A stretch of DNA of 64,000 nt from positions 868,001 through 932,000 of the forward strand of contig NZ_JAZDRO010000001.1 of the NCBI RefSeq assembly GCF_036330325.1. The letters are read 5' to 3'. Shown here one piece after another: positions 35,266 through 42,499 of the stretch. Each line of letters opens with the position of its first letter. The first letter of the stretch is position 1. This DNA comes from Hyphobacterium marinum. Lineage in GTDB: Bacteria; Pseudomonadota; Alphaproteobacteria; Caulobacterales; Maricaulaceae. Below the pieces are notes generated by a model that was not told where the DNA came from, made no database searches, and saw nothing but the letters and a program-made list of their open reading frames with translations. A program made the translations under genes and the position numbers.

Positions 35266-36642
35266 ATGACCGCAGCACAAGCGGCCAACGGAAATTTTCG
35301 GCCCGGCACATACCGGCTGAGCCTGGTCAGCCCGGTTGTCACCGAGCATTTTCTGGTCACGTCGCGACGAGCCAGCGCCTATCGCGCGCGCCAGGGCGAG
35401 GCGGCGGCCAAGCTGCAAAAGGCGGTGAAGGACAGCTATGACGTCCTCATTCCCGAAACCCCGCACGAGCCGCCCGCGGCCTCGCGTGGCGATCATTCCC
35501 GGCCCGTCGGATGGACAGACTTTGGCGGTCAGCCACGCACGCCCTACGCCTTTCTGCGCCTGGCTGCACGCGACTGTTCCGACCGTTTCGAAAAGGACGG
35601 GCTGACGGCGCGCTGTGTCGGGCGCTGGTACAATATCCACGATTTCGGCGCGCTGGTGTTTTGCTGGACGTTTGATATCGACGCCCCTGAGGGTGCCAGC
35701 ACCAGGGCGCTGCGCAGCTTTGCCGACTGGCTCGCCGACGTGGCTCTGCCAGACAAGGTCTCGGAGGAGGCCCGCGACATCACCGAGCGGGTGAACAAGG
35801 CCCTGCCGGCCATGACCGACAAGCGGGTGCGCGACCAGATCGAGCATCTCGACGATGCGACCGAATGGGACTTCAAGCCGGTCTCGGTCCACCGGGTGTG
35901 GAATTTCGACCCGCAGGAAACCCCCGAAGGCGGGTTTGCGGCGCTGCGCCCGCTCGTCGAGGTGTCCACCGCGGACGGTTTCCAGCCGGTCGAGGTTGGC
36001 CCCGGCGCGCTGGCCTATGCGGGCTATATGAATTCGGTCCTGGTCGCGTCCGGCGAGGCGCGCGAACGCTATTCACCCGTGCCGCTGATCGCCTATTACG
36101 GCTATGCCTATGCGACCATGCTGCTGCTCGATGAACGGCTGTTTTTCGCTTCGGAGCGTTTCCTGAGCAAGACCACGAATTCCAACGGCGGGACGTTAAA
36201 GGGCGCAAAGGCCCGGCAGATGCGCGAGCGTCTGAACATCTTCCGCGACATGACGACCTTTTTCCTGCACCGCCATCATGACGAGCTCGGCGTTATCAAG
36301 CCGTTTGAACGCCAGTTGTGGAGTCAGCTCATGTCGAGCTGGCGGTTCGAAGCGCTGGCGACCGATCTCGAGCACAAGCGCGACTTCCTCAACGAAATCT
36401 ATGACCAGGCCGCCCAGCGTGCGCAGGAGCGCCTGGCGATGATCACCAATGTGGTGTTTGGCGTGCTCACCTCGCTGACCCTGATCTCGGTGATCGGGGA
36501 CCTCGCCTGGTTCTTCCGGGGCGATGTCGGGGAAACCCTTGTCGACAATGAACCCTGGCGCTGGATCTGGGCCGGTTCCGCGCTCGCGGCCACCGGACTG
36601 GGCGTGATGATCGTCTATCTCACGCGGTCGAAAAACATGTGA
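35266..36642 (+). CDS. Uncharacterised protein with C-terminal pair of membrane helices
   Basis: I do not recognise this 458-residue protein. The first 390 residues are soluble, with aromatic-rich stretches (FGALVFCWTFDIDAP, LIAYYGYAYATMLLLDERLFFA). A charged helical segment (about 345-390, ATDLEHKRDFLNEIYDQAAQ) then runs straight into two membrane helices (about 391-417 and 433-452) with a short loop between them. This plan recalls CorA-like or DUF155/RMD1-like proteins, in which a coiled coil feeds a C-terminal helix pair, but the GMN motif of CorA is absent. The start at 35266 has GAGGGGA upstream. Its stop overlaps the start of the next membrane-protein gene, so the two are translationally coupled. 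Confidence 0.8.
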   Translation: MTAAQAANGNFRPGTYRLSLVSPVVTEHFLVTSRRASAYRARQGEAAAKLQKAVKDSYDVLIPETPHEPPAASRGDHSRPVGWTDFGGQPRTPYAFLRLAARDCSDRFEKDGLTARCVGRWYNIHDFGALVFCWTFDIDAPEGASTRALRSFADWLADVALPDKVSEEARDITERVNKALPAMTDKRVRDQIEHLDDATEWDFKPVSVHRVWNFDPQETPEGGFAALRPLVEVSTADGFQPVEVGPGALAYAGYMNSVLVASGEARERYSPVPLIAYYGYAYATMLLLDERLFFASERFLSKTTNSNGGTLKGAKARQMRERLNIFRDMTTFFLHRHHDELGVIKPFERQLWSQLMSSWRFEALATDLEHKRDFLNEIYDQAAQRAQERLAMITNVVFGVLTSLTLISVIGDLAWFFRGDVGETLVDNEPWRWIWAGSALAATGLGVMIVYLTRSKNM

Positions 36643-37181
36643 TGGCGGCCGGTACGGTCACTGCGCTGGGCGTTCAGGGGCTCGGCCTTGCCGGCTTCGC
36701 GCTGATCCTTGCCTCGACGCGGGCGCGGACCAAGCGCACCTTCCTGGTACTGGATGCGGGTGGGGTGGCGCTCGTCGCGGCGCACTATCTGGCGCTGGGC
36801 CAGATCGCCGGGGCGGCCTATTCGCTCCTTTATGGTGTCATGGATGTCGCGGCGCTTTACCTGCGGGGGACCCGGGCGCGGTTTCTGCCGATCGGGGCGC
36901 TGGTCTTCATTGCCGGCGGCTGGATCGTGTCGGGTCTGGCCCCGCTCGCCGCGCTTGCCGCCGCCGGGTCCGCTCTGGCTGTGCTGGGCCGGTTCGCGCG
37001 CGGACTGACCCGCACGCTCCTCTTCGTGGCGGCCAGCACGACCTTCTGGGGGCTCTATGGCGTCTTCGCCGGCTCCTGGCCGCAGATCGCCTTTTCCACC
37101 GCCTATGGCGTTCTGGCGCTCTGGCGTGTCGGGCGGGTGGTGTACCGGCTGCGGCGGCGGGGGAACGCCCCCTCCCATTGA
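36642..37181 (+). CDS. YgjV-like inner-membrane protein
   Basis: An integral membrane protein of 179 residues with about six short helices (first at residues 5-25, last near 150-165). The pattern VALVAAHYLALGQIAGAAYSL, a short basic loop, and FWGLYGVFAGSWPQIAF resembles the Imp-YgjV family of unknown function, though I cannot confirm this by eye alone. The ATG overlaps the stop of the upstream gene (TGATG), a sign of translational coupling and joint function. The lysyl-tRNA synthetase gene follows about 100 bases later. Confidence 0.72.
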   Translation: MAAGTVTALGVQGLGLAGFALILASTRARTKRTFLVLDAGGVALVAAHYLALGQIAGAAYSLLYGVMDVAALYLRGTRARFLPIGALVFIAGGWIVSGLAPLAALAAAGSALAVLGRFARGLTRTLLFVAASTTFWGLYGVFAGSWPQIAFSTAYGVLALWRVGRVVYRLRRRGNAPSH

Positions 37182-37278
37182 CGCAACACTCAGCCCGGCC
37201 TAACTCGCGCTGGTCCCGGGGGCATGGCAGAGTGCCTTGCCCGGACCCTTAAACCGCTACACGAGACGGACTTCTCCC

Positions 37279-38868
37279 ATGACCACCGCCGCATCGCTCG
37301 CCGCAGACGCCAAGGCCTGGCCCTTCGAACTCGCGCGCGCGGTCCTCAAACGGTTGGAAAAGTCCGGCATGCAGGGCGGGGCGGTGATCTTCGAGACAGG
37401 CTACGGCCCGTCCGGCCTGCCGCATATGGGCACGTTCGGCGAGGTCGCCCGCACCTCGATGGTGCGCCACGCCTTCCGCGTGCTGACCGATGATGCCTAT
37501 CCGACCAAGCTGATTTGCTTTTCCGACGACATGGACGGCATGCGCAAGGTGCCGACCAATGTGCCGGAACAGGAGATGCTGCACCAGCATATGGGTAAGC
37601 CGCTGACCGATGTGCCCGACCCGTTCGGGACCCATGACGGCTTTGCCCAGCACAATAATGCGCGTCTGCGTGCATTTCTCGACGGGTTCGGCTTTGACTA
37701 CGAATTCCTGTCCGCGACGGAGTGTTATCGCTCGGGCCGGTTTGATGACGTGCTGCTGCGGGCGCTGGAAAAATTCGACGACATCATGGGCGTTATGCTG
37801 CCGACGCTGGGCGAGGAGAGGCGCAAGACCTACTCGCCCTTCCTGCCGATCTCGCCGACGACGGGCCGCGTGCTTTACGTGCCGATGAAGGCGACCGATG
37901 CCAAGGCCGGGACGATCACGTTCGAGGACGAGGACGGCAGTGACGTGACGATGCCGGTGACCGGCGGGCATACCAAGCTGCAGTGGAAGCCCGATTTCGG
38001 CATGCGCTGGGCTGCGCTTGGCGTCGATTTCGAGATGTTCGGCAAGGACCACCAGACCAATGCGCCGATCTATTCGCGCATCTGCAAGATCCTCGGCGTC
38101 GAGCCGCCCGTGCAATACGTTTATGAGCTCTTCCTCGACGCGGTCGGTGAGAAGATTTCCAAGTCAAAAGGCAATGGCCTCTCGGTCGAGGAATGGCTGC
38201 GCTATGGCACGCCGGAAAGCCTGTCGCTTTATAATTTCGCCAAGCCGCGCGTCGCCAAGCGGCTGCATTTCGACGTCATCCCCAAGGCGGTCGACGAGTA
38301 TTACCAGCACCTCGCCGCCTTTTCCGGACAGGACGCGGCCAAGCAGCTGGAAAACCCGGTCTGGCACATCCATGACGGCCATCCGCCGGCCGACGTGCCG
38401 CCGATCAGCTTTGCGATCCTGTTGAACATCGCCTCGGTGGCGAGTGCGAAGGACAAGGCCACGCTCTGGGGCTTCATCTCGAAGTACGCGAAGGGCGCGA
38501 CGCCGGAAAGCCATCCGGTCCTCGACGGGCTCGCGGAACGCGCGGTCGCCTACTACGAGGACTTTATCGAGCCGGAGAAATCCTACCGCCCGGCCAATGA
38601 TCTCGAACGCGCCGCGATGGAAGATCTCAAGGCCCGGCTCGCCGCACTTGATCCGGCCGAGAAGGACGCAGAAACCATCCAGAACGAGGTCTATGCGGCG
38701 GGCAAGGCCCAGTCCTTCGACAATCTGCGCGACTGGTTCACTGGTCTCTATGAAGTGCTGCTGGGGCAGAGCCAGGGGCCGCGCTTTGGCGGCTTCGTGG
38801 CGATTTACGGCATCCCGGAAACCATTACGCTGATCGACAGCGCGCTGGCCGGTGAGCTGGCCTCCTAG
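37279..38868 (+). CDS. lysK: Class I lysyl-tRNA synthetase
   Basis: Attaches lysine to tRNA-Lys. The protein is the class I form common in alphaproteobacteria and archaea, 529 residues, unrelated in fold to the class II LysRS of E. coli. The HIGH motif reads HMGT in PSGLPHMGTFGEVAR, and the KMSKS motif reads KISKS in GEKISKSKGNGLS. The C-terminal alpha-helical cage domain follows from about residue 350. The start ATG at 37279 gives the normal N-terminus; the upstream 14 residues of the open frame are unlikely. No class II lysS appears in the window. Confidence 0.95.
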   Translation: MTTAASLAADAKAWPFELARAVLKRLEKSGMQGGAVIFETGYGPSGLPHMGTFGEVARTSMVRHAFRVLTDDAYPTKLICFSDDMDGMRKVPTNVPEQEMLHQHMGKPLTDVPDPFGTHDGFAQHNNARLRAFLDGFGFDYEFLSATECYRSGRFDDVLLRALEKFDDIMGVMLPTLGEERRKTYSPFLPISPTTGRVLYVPMKATDAKAGTITFEDEDGSDVTMPVTGGHTKLQWKPDFGMRWAALGVDFEMFGKDHQTNAPIYSRICKILGVEPPVQYVYELFLDAVGEKISKSKGNGLSVEEWLRYGTPESLSLYNFAKPRVAKRLHFDVIPKAVDEYYQHLAAFSGQDAAKQLENPVWHIHDGHPPADVPPISFAILLNIASVASAKDKATLWGFISKYAKGATPESHPVLDGLAERAVAYYEDFIEPEKSYRPANDLERAAMEDLKARLAALDPAEKDAETIQNEVYAAGKAQSFDNLRDWFTGLYEVLLGQSQGPRFGGFVAIYGIPETITLIDSALAGELAS

Positions 38869-38875
38869 TCCGAAA

Positions 38876-38894
38876 TTTTACACTCCATGTAAAA
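38876..38894. promoter_or_regulatory. AT-rich palindrome upstream of the membrane-protein/HTH operon
   Basis: TTTTACA and TGTAAAA form a perfect inverted repeat around CTCCA. It lies 5 bases upstream of a good -35 element and after the lysK stop. It is a plausible operator for the small HTH regulator encoded at 39413. As a hairpin it is weak, so a terminator role for lysK is less likely. Confidence 0.5.
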
Positions 38895-38899
38895 AATAC

Positions 38900-38928
38900 T
38901 GGACACGATGATTGCGCCCTCCTATATC
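38900..38928 (+). promoter_or_regulatory. Putative sigma70 promoter of the membrane-protein/HTH operon
   Basis: TGGACA (38900-38905) and TATATC (38923-38928) are separated by the ideal 17 bases. Transcription would begin near 38935, about 38 bases before the first start codon. Confidence 0.6.
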
Positions 38929-38972
38929 CGGATGTGTCAAACATATTGAACATGAGGTCAGGAGAGATTGAC

Positions 38973-39407
38973 ATGAGTTTCCACGAGAAGAGCAATATCG
39001 CCATGCTCCTCATCATGCTGGGCGTGTACGGTGTTTATTTCGGCGGTGCGGTGCTGGGCATCCTCACGGCGGACGTGCCGCCCGAGGAAGCGCTGGCTGC
39101 GACCAACGCCACGATGATCATCACGGTCGTCGCGGTCGTCGGTCTCGCTATCGTCGCGCACATCCTGATCGCCATCATGAAGCCATCAGAAGCCGACGAC
39201 AGCCGCGATGAGCGCGACAAGCTGATCGAGATGCGTGGCGACCAGCGCGGCGGCGTGATCCAGAGCGTGGTCTCGCTCGGCGCACTGGCGCTGGCCATGC
39301 TGGGTCAGCCGGTCTGGCTGGTTGCCAATGCGATCCTGGCCGGACTGGTTGCCGGCGAACTCGTCAAGGCGGTGTCGAAGCTGATCGACTACCGCCGGGG
39401 GGTGTAA
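38973..39407 (+). CDS. Small membrane protein of a membrane-protein/HTH-regulator pair
   Basis: A 144-residue protein with two N-terminal membrane helices (about residues 9-31, AMLLIMLGVYGVYFGGAVLG, and 45-68, TMIITVVAVVGLAIVAHILIAIM). An acidic/basic cytoplasmic loop (SEADDSRDERDKLIEMRGDQ) and one or two further helices follow (about 90-125). The ATG at 38973 has AGGAGAG upstream. It is followed after 5 bases by a small HTH regulator. Such pairs recur in many bacteria, but the function of the membrane partner is not known; membrane stress sensing is a guess. Confidence 0.78.
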   Translation: MSFHEKSNIAMLLIMLGVYGVYFGGAVLGILTADVPPEEALAATNATMIITVVAVVGLAIVAHILIAIMKPSEADDSRDERDKLIEMRGDQRGGVIQSVVSLGALALAMLGQPVWLVANAILAGLVAGELVKAVSKLIDYRRGV

Positions 39408-39412
39408 GGGCG

Positions 39413-39628
39413 ATGGCCAAACCGACAAAAATCACCAACGACATCCGCCGGCTTCGCTTCGAAGCCGGTGAGATGACCCAGGCCGAACTGGCCGAGAAGA
39501 CCGGCGTGACGCGCCAGACCATCATCGCCATCGAGCAAGGGCGGTATTCGCCCTCGCTCGAAGTGGCGTTCCTGATCGCCCGGGCGTTCGGCGTGCCGCT
39601 GGATGCGGTCTTTCAATACCCGGACTGA
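39413..39628 (+). CDS. Small Cro/CI-type (Xre) helix-turn-helix regulator
   Basis: A 71-residue DNA-binding protein that is almost entirely one HTH_3 domain: IRRLRFEAGEMTQAELAEKT then GVTRQTIIAIEQGRYSPSLE and a final helix ending FQYPD. It belongs to the YozG/YgzD-like group of minimal regulators that have no sensor domain of their own. It is cotranscribed with the membrane protein upstream, which may provide the signal or sequester the regulator. The palindrome at 38876 is a candidate binding site. Confidence 0.9.
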   Translation: MAKPTKITNDIRRLRFEAGEMTQAELAEKTGVTRQTIIAIEQGRYSPSLEVAFLIARAFGVPLDAVFQYPD

Positions 39629-39647
39629 CGGGCCTCCCGGCGCGGTA

Positions 39648-40004
39648 TCAGGCCGCGTCGGGATAACGTCCGAAATGTGTGCTCAGCGCATAGCGCAGGC
39701 GCGGGTCGGGTTCGGCAAAGGCTTCCGGGCTGGGAAGCGCCGGGGCTTCGCGCAACGTCTCGACAGGCACGTTAAGGACACAGCGGTCCGTGGCCGGATC
39801 AAAGCTCAGCGTTTCCCACGGCACGGCATAGAGGCGCTCGCCGATCTCGCTGGGGCGGTCCAGCGCGATGAGGACGTAGAGCACCTTGCCGGACGCGGCT
39901 CCGACAGCGACATCTTCGAGAACGCCCAGCTTGCGGCCGGACGGGCTGACGATGTCGATTCCATGCAGGGAGGTGGCGGTGAAGGTTCGGGGGAGGATGG
40001 ACAT
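39648..40004 (-). CDS. PRC-barrel domain protein
   Basis: A small PRC-barrel-like protein of 118 residues. The N-terminal half contains the barrel signature GIDIVSPSGRKLGVLEDVAV, then GKVLYVLIALD and AVPWETLSFD. The C-terminal 35 residues are not recognised. PRC barrels are found in photosynthetic reaction centre H subunits and in RimM, and stand-alone copies are of unknown role, often linked to stress. The start at 40004 has AAAGGA upstream; the longer frame to 40106 lacks a ribosome site. Confidence 0.85.
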   Translation of the reverse strand: MSILPRTFTATSLHGIDIVSPSGRKLGVLEDVAVGAASGKVLYVLIALDRPSEIGERLYAVPWETLSFDPATDRCVLNVPVETLREAPALPSPEAFAEPDPRLRYALSTHFGRYPDAA

Positions 40005-40159
40005 GGCGGCGGTCCTTTCTGGAGTCGCATGACCGGTTCTTTGTCGGGGCAACTGACCTGCCCGAGGGTAGAACGCCGCTGATTCCATGATGGTTCCGTG
40101 ACCCAATCATGTCCGGATTATGATTGTTTGCCTGCCATGCAGTCGAGTTGAGGACTGCT

Positions 40160-40786
40160 CTACTGACTGGCCCAGACCACACGGGCCATCCAGGCCAGTT
40201 CACTCACCCTGATCCGCCGGTCTTCATAGTCCGGATTGAAAGACCGCAAGATGATGTGGTCGGGGCGCAGCACGGATAATTCCTTGACCATGACCTCCCC
40301 GGCGAGCGTCTTGACGACAACCCGATCGCCACGACGCGGGCTTTCATTGGGGGCCACCACGATCCTGTCGCCCGGGCGGAACACCGGCAGCATGGACTCG
40401 CCCGAAATTTCCAGCGCATAGGCGTGGGTGTCCTCGACGCCTGGGAAGGTCACCTCCTGCCAACCCTGGCCGACTGGGAAGCCGGCATCGTCGAAGAATC
40501 CGTCAGCCCCTGCCTGGGCAAAGCCGATCAGGGGTACGCTGCGCCCGATGGCGGCACCGGTTGCCAGCGCGGCAAAATCCTCAAAGGTGACACGCACGGC
40601 CGCCAGTGCCTTGGCGAGGCTCTCGGTCGACGGCCAGCGCAGGCGGGATCCCCGGTCGATGACTCGCTTTGACGGATTGAACGTCGTCGGGTCCAGTCCG
40701 GCGCAGCGTGCGAGACCTGACGGCGTCAATCCGGCGCGCGCCGCCAGGCGATCAACACCGGTCCAGACCTGGGCGTGGGTCAGCAT
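40160..40786 (-). CDS. S24 family repressor-like regulator (HTH plus LexA-type peptidase)
   Basis: A CI/LexA-like regulator of 208 residues. The N-terminal DNA-binding domain (about residues 5-70) has RAGLTPSGLARCAGLDPTTF. The C-terminal S24 peptidase domain (about 95-205) has the nucleophile Ser in ISGESMLPVFRPGD and the general-base Lys in RVVVKTLAGEVMVKE. An Ala-Gly pair in GFAQAGADG could be the self-cleavage site. It stands alone with no phage genes around, so a chromosomal stress regulator is more likely than a prophage remnant. GGAGGGG lies upstream of the start. It diverges from the DUF952-pyrD pair. Confidence 0.88.
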   Translation of the reverse strand: MLTHAQVWTGVDRLAARAGLTPSGLARCAGLDPTTFNPSKRVIDRGSRLRWPSTESLAKALAAVRVTFEDFAALATGAAIGRSVPLIGFAQAGADGFFDDAGFPVGQGWQEVTFPGVEDTHAYALEISGESMLPVFRPGDRIVVAPNESPRRGDRVVVKTLAGEVMVKELSVLRPDHIILRSFNPDYEDRRIRVSELAWMARVVWASQ

Positions 40787-40824
40787 GCAACCCCTCCGCT
40801 AATTAGTGCATACTGCTACCATAA

Positions 40825-40838
40825 AGGAAATAATTCCT
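40825..40838. promoter_or_regulatory. Short palindrome in the S24 regulator / DUF952 divergent promoter region
   Basis: AGGAA and TTCCT form a perfect inverted repeat around ATAA, 39 bases upstream of the S24 regulator start. It is a candidate autoregulatory operator. The assignment is positional; no known LexA box (GTTC-N7-GTTC) was found here. Confidence 0.3.
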
Positions 40839-40907
40839 CTCTGCCAAGGTCCCGTTGCCAGTGCGTGCGGCTTGCGCCGTGACAGCGGCGGGGCTACCCA
40901 GATTGAT

Positions 40908-41270
40908 ATGCGCTCTGACCCGCCCCCGCTTGTCTACCGCCTTGCCGTGCCATCCCGCTGGGCCGAAGCAATGCAGGCTGGCAAGTTCACGGGCGAAGCT
41001 GATGATGCGCGCGACGGATTCATCCATTTCTCGACGGCCGATCAATTGCCCGGCACGTTGGAAAAGCACTATTCGGGCCATGACCGCCTCGCGCTTGTGG
41101 AAGTCCCGGTCAGCGAATTGGGCGACGCTCTGAAATGGGAAACCTCGCGCGGGGGCGATCTGTTCCCCCATCTCTATGGCGATCTGCCAATGCTGGCCGT
41201 GGCGACAGTTCGCCTGATCCGGCGTGGCGAGGATGGTGAATGGACGCTGCCGAGCGAGATTTTCGAATGA
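40908..41270 (+). CDS. DUF952 family protein
   Basis: A 120-residue protein of the DUF952 family, whose biochemical function is unknown. Recognisable blocks are VYRLAVPSRWAEAMQAGKFT, DARDGFIHFSTADQLPGTLE and FPHLYGDLPMLAV. The start at 40908 is chosen because family members begin a few residues before VYRL; the upstream open frame lacks a start with a ribosome site. It overlaps pyrD by 4 bases (ATGA), so the two are cotranslated. DUF952 is fused or adjacent to pyrD-like genes in several alphaproteobacteria, to my recollection. Confidence 0.88.
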   Translation: MRSDPPPLVYRLAVPSRWAEAMQAGKFTGEADDARDGFIHFSTADQLPGTLEKHYSGHDRLALVEVPVSELGDALKWETSRGGDLFPHLYGDLPMLAVATVRLIRRGEDGEWTLPSEIFE

Positions 41271-42304
41271 GCCAGCTGGACGATCTGGGAATGAAAGTTC
41301 TGCGCGCGCTTCCGCCTGAAGCCGCGCATACGGCCAGCCTTCTGGCGCTGCGCGCAGGTCTGGGACCGCGCGACCGCGATGTCCGTGATCCGATCCTGCA
41401 AACGCGCCTTGCCGGCATAGACCTGCCGAACCCGGTGGGGCTGGCGGCCGGCTATGACAAGAATGCGCAGGTGCCGGATGCGCTTCTGGCGATGGGCTTC
41501 GGCTTTGTGGAATGCGGCGCTGTCACTCCGCGCCCGCAACCGGGCAATCCCAAACCGCGCCTGTTCCGCCTGACGCCGGATCAGGCGGTGATCAACCGGA
41601 TGGGGTTCAATAATGACGGGCTGGCGCAGATCGCCACACGGCTGCGGGCCCGTACCGGAAAACCCGGTGTCGTCGGGATCAATCTCGGGGCCAACAAAGC
41701 GAGCGAGGACAGGGCCGCCGACTATGTCGAGTCCATCCGGGCGCTCTCCGGGTCGGTCAGCTTCTTCACGGTCAATATCTCCTCGCCCAACACGCCGGGC
41801 CTGCGCGCCCTGCAATCGAAGGCGGCTCTCGACGCTCTGCTCAAGCGGGTCCGTGCGGCGAAAGCGACTGCACCGGTCTTCCTGAAAGTCGCGCCCGACC
41901 TCACCGATGCCGATCTCGCCGACATCGTGGTTTCGGCCACCGAGTGGAAGATCGATGCGCTGATCGTGTCCAACACGACAATTGACCGGCCTGAAACCCT
42001 GCGCAGTGCGGACCGCGGCCAGGCGGGCGGCCTGTCCGGGCGGCCCCTGTTCGAGCGCTCAACGGCGCTGCTGCGCGATTTCGCGAAAGCCGCACCCGGC
42101 TTGCCTCTGATTGGTGTGGGCGGGGTCGAGGATGCGGCGACGGCGTATGCGAAGATCCGGGCTGGCGCGAGCGCGATCCAGCTCTACTCCGCGCTGGTCT
42201 ACAAGGGGCCGGGACTGGTCCCGCAGATCAAGCGCGGCCTGGCCGAGCGTCTGAAGGCGGACGGGTTCACGTCGGTGTCCCAGGCTGTCGGCGCGGGTCT
42301 CTAG
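41267..42304 (+). CDS. pyrD: Dihydroorotate dehydrogenase (quinone), class 2
   Basis: Membrane-associated flavoenzyme of pyrimidine synthesis that oxidises dihydroorotate to orotate with quinone as acceptor, 345 residues. The N-terminal helical extension (about residues 1-45) for membrane contact marks class 2. FMN-site motifs are NPVGLAAGYDKN, NRMGFNNDG, the catalytic Ser in VNISSPNTPGLR, KVAPDLTD, SNTT and GVGGVEDAATAYAKI. The ATG at 41267 overlaps the DUF952 stop. Downstream lies a cluster of hairpins that may end the transcript. Confidence 0.96.
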   Translation: MSQLDDLGMKVLRALPPEAAHTASLLALRAGLGPRDRDVRDPILQTRLAGIDLPNPVGLAAGYDKNAQVPDALLAMGFGFVECGAVTPRPQPGNPKPRLFRLTPDQAVINRMGFNNDGLAQIATRLRARTGKPGVVGINLGANKASEDRAADYVESIRALSGSVSFFTVNISSPNTPGLRALQSKAALDALLKRVRAAKATAPVFLKVAPDLTDADLADIVVSATEWKIDALIVSNTTIDRPETLRSADRGQAGGLSGRPLFERSTALLRDFAKAAPGLPLIGVGGVEDAATAYAKIRAGASAIQLYSALVYKGPGLVPQIKRGLAERLKADGFTSVSQAVGAGL

Positions 42305-42312
42305 CACGACCG

Positions 42313-42479
42313 TGTCATCCCGGACGCGAAGCGATCCGGAACCGGCCGACTCCCCCACCCCAACCCTCCCCCGAGGGGGAGGGAGTCTTGGCGCTAATCC
42401 CTCCCCTTTCAGGGGAGGGCAAGGGTGGGGTGAAAACTGGCGTTTCCCGTATTTGGATACCCCGCATAAAGCGGGGTAT
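42313..42479. repeat. Mosaic of three perfect hairpins, dispersed-repeat-like
   Basis: Three separate 9-bp perfect stems lie in a row: CCCTCCCCC/GGGGGAGGG (42364-42383), CCCTCCCCT/AGGGGAGGG (42399-42419) and ATACCCCGC/GCGGGGTAT (42457-42479). The first two also form the core of a larger imperfect inverted repeat reaching CCCCACCCC and GGGTGGGG. The block opens with GTCATCCCGG (42313-42322), the same decamer as the element at 34665. It probably consists of intergenic repeats and may act as a two-way terminator between pyrD and the convergent MATE gene. Confidence 0.7.
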
Positions 42480-42499
42480 GACGCCGCCAAATCGCACCC

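Noticed and set aside
38876..38894. Palindrome as the terminator of lysK
   Set aside because: The stem is only 7 AT-rich pairs and would be unstable as RNA; its place beside a good -35 box fits an operator better.
40160..40786. S24 repressor as sign of a prophage
   Set aside because: No integrase, structural, lysis or replication genes of phage type lie anywhere near; the neighbours are core metabolic genes.
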